Shown here: piece by piece, positions 5,225 to 7,666 of the stretch | Layout of the letters: each line of letters starts with the position of its first letter | How positions within the stretch are numbered: the first letter of the stretch is position 1 | DNA from: Peptococcaceae bacterium | GTDB lineage: Bacteria > Bacillota > DSM-521 > Neomoorellales > Neomoorellaceae | Direction of reading: 5' to 3' | DNA length: 7,666 bases | NCBI GenBank assembly: GCA_003509545.1 | Contig: DOLC01000043.1 | Location: forward strand, 1 to 7,666 | Notes under the pieces: generated by a model | Told to the model about the DNA's origin: nothing | Database searches by the model: none | Seen by the model: the letters and a program-made list of their open reading frames with translations, nothing else | Position numbers and translations under genes: made by a program

Positions 5225-6463
5225 TTACGAGAAAGGAGCGGCAGCCATGGCGCCCGCGGACACGGCTATCCACTCGCCGGTGGCCGACCGCAAAAGGTAG
5301 GGCTCTCCCTCCCGGAGATATAGCCGCGGCAGGCGGGCTCCGGTAATGGGCCGTCCCATAGTTACGGCGACCGTCCGGCCGGCCTCCACCTCTACATCAT
5401 TCAGGTCCACGATAGACAGCTGCATGCCGACGCGTCCCACCACCGGCGCCCGCCTCCCTTCCACGTCCACCGCCAGGTCTCGGCCACGCCAGCCCAGGTA
5501 AGACAGCACCATTTTGGCTGCAAAGCGGGCCAGGTCGCCTGCCGATTTAGGCCGGGCAACGGCCGTAAGGCCCAGACCGTCGGCATACCCCAGGGGCAAC
5601 ACCCCCAGATAGGTGGGTCTGCGGGTAACATAATCACCGCCGTAGCCCACCGGGGTACCGGCCGGTACCCGGCGAACTGCCAGCAGCCGCGCCTTAAGCC
5701 GCCACGGGTCCCGCAGATCCAGCCCCCCCTTGCCGGCCCCAGGGGGGAACTGGCCGTAGAGGAGGGTACCTATGCGTACCATGTCCAGGTGCATTTCGGG
5801 ATATTTGAGGCAAGCCGTGCTGTTGCAGATGTGGCGCAGGGGCGGGCTCACCCCGGCATCTTCCAAGGCGCGAACGGCCTGCTGGAACACCCGGAACTGC
5901 TCCCGGGTTCTTGCGGGATGGGCCGCCCGGGCCAGGTGGGTGTATACTCCTTCCAACCGTACCTCCGGCCGCGAAGCCAGTTCCCGGGCCAGGGCCACGG
6001 CTTCCTCGGGCTGAAGGCCCGTACGGTTAAGCCCCGTCTCTATCTTGAGGTGCACCCTGGCCGGCCTGCCCGTCTCCCTGGCGGCTTCCAGGACCCTCCG
6101 GCCATCCCTCCGGCTGGCGACGGTGAGGGTGAGGTCCTGACGGATGGCCGCGGACGTTTCTTCGGGAAGGAGGGGGCTCATGAGGAGGATAGGCCCCGTT
6201 ATTCCATGCCGGCGCAGCTCCCATCCCTCGGCCAGGGTGGTGACGCCGAGGTAGCTGGCCCCGGCCTTCAAGAACAGGCGGGCCGCCTCAACGGCCCCGG
6301 CGCCGTAGGCGTCGGCCTTGACCACCGCCAGCAGGCGGGTACCGGGGGCAAGAATACTCTTCACCTGCTCTACATTGTGTTCCAGAGCCGAGGCCTCGAT
6401 CTCTACCCAGCGGGGCCCGAGGAGGGCCGCCAGGTCCGCTTCTGGGGTTAAACTGTTCTCCAT
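5225..6463 (-). CDS. alr: Alanine racemase (PLP-dependent), divergent type
   Basis: This 412-residue fold-type III PLP enzyme should interconvert L- and D-alanine for peptidoglycan. The TIM barrel covers about 15-245: PLP lysine K49 in AVVKADAYGAG, R147 in ETGLNRTG, THL (175-177), CNS (213-215) and MVRIGTLLYG (228-237). The C-terminal beta domain starts near 255 and holds the catalytic tyrosine Y274 (VGYGG) and PLGYADG (290-296). Several usual features differ. The PLP motif has GAG instead of GHG. VGRVGMQLSIVDL (342-354) replaces the common VGRVCMDxxxVDL, so the Asp after Met is Gln. The usual tail with a GTIxYEI...RVPR motif is missing, replaced by a short segment after about residue 370. 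I find no frameshift that restores it. It could be a sporulation-specific or broader-specificity racemase. ATG start with AAGGAG 8 bases upstream, 45 bases after the FemABX gene. Confidence 0.88.
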   Translation of the reverse strand: MENSLTPEADLAALLGPRWVEIEASALEHNVEQVKSILAPGTRLLAVVKADAYGAGAVEAARLFLKAGASYLGVTTLAEGWELRRHGITGPILLMSPLLPEETSAAIRQDLTLTVASRRDGRRVLEAARETGRPARVHLKIETGLNRTGLQPEEAVALARELASRPEVRLEGVYTHLARAAHPARTREQFRVFQQAVRALEDAGVSPPLRHICNSTACLKYPEMHLDMVRIGTLLYGQFPPGAGKGGLDLRDPWRLKARLLAVRRVPAGTPVGYGGDYVTRRPTYLGVLPLGYADGLGLTAVARPKSAGDLARFAAKMVLSYLGWRGRDLAVDVEGRRAPVVGRVGMQLSIVDLNDVEVEAGRTVAVTMGRPITGARLPRLYLREGEPYLLRSATGEWIAVSAGAMAAAPFS

Positions 6464-6508
6464 AACGGTTACTCCTTGCTAGATGTCCCCCGGAAGTTCC
6501 GGTGGTGC

Positions 6509-7630
6509 CTAAAGGTCGACAGCTTCTGGCGACGGGCCCTTTGCGGCCCCTCCGCTCCTCCCCTTCCGCCGCCAGAAGAGAAGCCGGCGAAAGAGGGCAT
6601 GGGCCGGCCGGGCCAGGCACCAGAGGCGGTAGTAGAAGGGCGAGTACACCAGATCGTATTCCCCGATGAACTCGGTAAAGGTGCCGCTAAAGCCCTTCTT
6701 AAAGCGGTAGAGGCCGTAGAGGGGGTGGTCTTCCGCCACCGTTCCCGGCACCCCCCGGAAATCGTAAAGGGTGCAGCCCTGTTCCTTGGCCCAGGAGATC
6801 ATGGTCCACTGGAGGAGGTAGTTGGGCATGACATTGCGGTGCCGGTTGCTGGAGGCGCCGTACAGGTACCACGCCTTGTCCCCCAGGATAAAGGCCAGGG
6901 TTCCGGCTATGGGCTCGCCCTGGTAATAGGCCAGGAAGAGCTTGGCATAGCCCCGCTCCACCAGTTCCTTCCACAGGGTGCAAAAGTAATCATAGGAGCG
7001 GATGAGGAAGCGGTCCCGCAGGGCGGTTTCCTGGAGGAGGCGGTAAAACACGGGAAGATCCTCGAGGGTGCAGTCGTCCTTGACGATTACTCCCCGGCGC
7101 TGGGCCAGCCCTATGTTGTAGCGGGTCTTGGGATGGAAATTATTCCTTATTTCCTCCAGAGGGGGGCGCAGGTCCAAGCGGAAAACGTGGCGGGGCTGCA
7201 CACCGTCGAAGCCGGTGCCCTCGGCGGCCAGGCGGAACCCCCGGCGCCGGAGGAGTTCCTGTACTTCTCCGTCGGAGGAGGGAATATCGGGGTCGATCTT
7301 AAGCAGGATGGCTCTCTCCTTCAGGGCCAATTCCCGGATCGCCCCCAGGAGAAAATCGAATAAAGCCGGGTTGTGGAAGTCTACCACCGGCCCCCGGGGA
7401 GCGTAAAAAATGCTCTTCCCTATGTAGGGCAGGGGTCGCTTGAGGAGGCTGGCGGCCGCCACGATGCGGCCGTCCTCTTCCACCACCAGCCTGAAGGGAC
7501 GCCACCCGGTGGACGCCTTCACCTGGCCCCAGGCGTAGGTCTGGAGGATGTGCCCCTTGGGGTGACGGGCGATAAAGGCATCGAAAAGCTTTTCTTCGGC
7601 CGGATCTATGAGGCGGTGGGTGAGCTTCAT
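6509..7630 (-). CDS. FemABX-type peptidoglycan interpeptide bridge aminoacyltransferase
   Basis: This 373-residue protein belongs to the FemABX family, which transfers amino acids from aminoacyl-tRNA to the peptide stem of lipid II on the cytoplasmic face of the membrane. Two GNAT-like domains are seen: domain 1, about 1-155, with ILQTYAWGQVK (28-38), FYAPRGPV (75-82) and LLKIDP (109-114); domain 2, about 156-330, with PKTRYNIGLAQRRG (167-180), WYLYGASSNRHRN (254-266), MPNYLLQW (268-275) and LYDFRGVPG (288-296). YRFKKGFSG (308-316) and GEYD (323-326) complete the family pattern. The helical tRNA-arm insertion of Staphylococcus FemA is absent. The C-terminus (340-373) is basic with FRRLLFWRRKGR and may touch the membrane. 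The start is ATG with AAGGAGAGGG just upstream. It is followed after 45 bases by alr, so both probably share a transcript. The amino acid transferred cannot be read from sequence. Confidence 0.88.
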   Translation of the reverse strand: MKLTHRLIDPAEEKLFDAFIARHPKGHILQTYAWGQVKASTGWRPFRLVVEEDGRIVAAASLLKRPLPYIGKSIFYAPRGPVVDFHNPALFDFLLGAIRELALKERAILLKIDPDIPSSDGEVQELLRRRGFRLAAEGTGFDGVQPRHVFRLDLRPPLEEIRNNFHPKTRYNIGLAQRRGVIVKDDCTLEDLPVFYRLLQETALRDRFLIRSYDYFCTLWKELVERGYAKLFLAYYQGEPIAGTLAFILGDKAWYLYGASSNRHRNVMPNYLLQWTMISWAKEQGCTLYDFRGVPGTVAEDHPLYGLYRFKKGFSGTFTEFIGEYDLVYSPFYYRLWCLARPAHALFRRLLFWRRKGRSGGAAKGPSPEAVDL

Positions 7631-7641
7631 GGTCCCTCTCC

Positions 7642-7665
7642 TTATTCTACCTCGAAAATAACTTC
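7642..7665 (-). CDS. Possible C-terminal end of an upstream gene (partial)
   Basis: One minus-strand frame reads EVIFEVE then TAA (7644-7642) at the window edge, 11 bases before the FemABX ATG. Stop-to-start spacing of this size with the ribosome binding site in between is typical for an operon. Seven codons are too few to identify a product, and the open frame could be chance. Confidence 0.3.
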   Translation of the reverse strand, partial: EVIFEVE

Positions 7666-7666
7666 T

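Noticed and set aside
6476..7363. 295-codon plus-strand open frame opposite the FemABX gene
   Set aside because: Shadow of the real gene, with low-complexity Gly/Pro/Glu composition and no good start site.

Overview
The window looks like chromosomal DNA from a GC-rich, endospore-forming Firmicute, probably a Moorella/Desulfotomaculum-like clostridium. The evidence is a Spo0F-type response regulator, Firmicute-style class II fructose-bisphosphate aldolase, short transaldolase and Rho, strong AGGAGG ribosome binding sites and frequent TTG/CTG starts. The organism is inferred from gene content only. Every gene I accept reads on the minus strand, so transcription runs from high to low coordinates. 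No stretch longer than about 175 bases lacks a gene.

Layout in the order of transcription. At the right edge (7666-7642) there may be the last seven codons of an unidentified gene. A FemABX-type peptidoglycan aminoacyltransferase (7630-6509) and a divergent alanine racemase (6463-5225) follow as a cell-wall pair. The 153-base gap after alr holds a candidate 48-residue basic protein (5214-5068), a sigma-H-like promoter and the leader of spo0F. The spo0F gene (5071-4673) almost certainly starts at a rare CTG. A second sigma-H-like promoter precedes an unrecognised cysteine-rich, zinc-ribbon-like protein (4552-4124). Then come fba (4084-3230), a transaldolase with a TTG start (3163-2516) and rho with a TTG start (2494-1184). 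The last gene encodes a secreted two-LysM, M23 metallopeptidase (1078-173). It has a sigma-E-like promoter upstream and a strong intrinsic terminator downstream (160-123). The left edge (1-130) is non-coding and rich in inverted repeats.

The order spo0F-fba-transaldolase-rho matches the Bacillus subtilis order spo0F-fbaA-ywjH-murAB-ywjI(glpX)-rho, with murAB and glpX absent here and the cysteine-rich gene inserted after spo0F. The region therefore combines sporulation control (Spo0F), central carbon metabolism (aldolase, transaldolase), transcription termination (Rho) and cell-wall building or remodelling (FemABX, Alr, LysM-M23). The most interesting unexplained parts are the cysteine-rich protein with its own sigma-H-like promoter, the small basic ORF whose stop overlaps the spo0F start as CTGA, and the atypical alanine racemase. 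I see no complete mobile element, CRISPR array, tRNA or rRNA.
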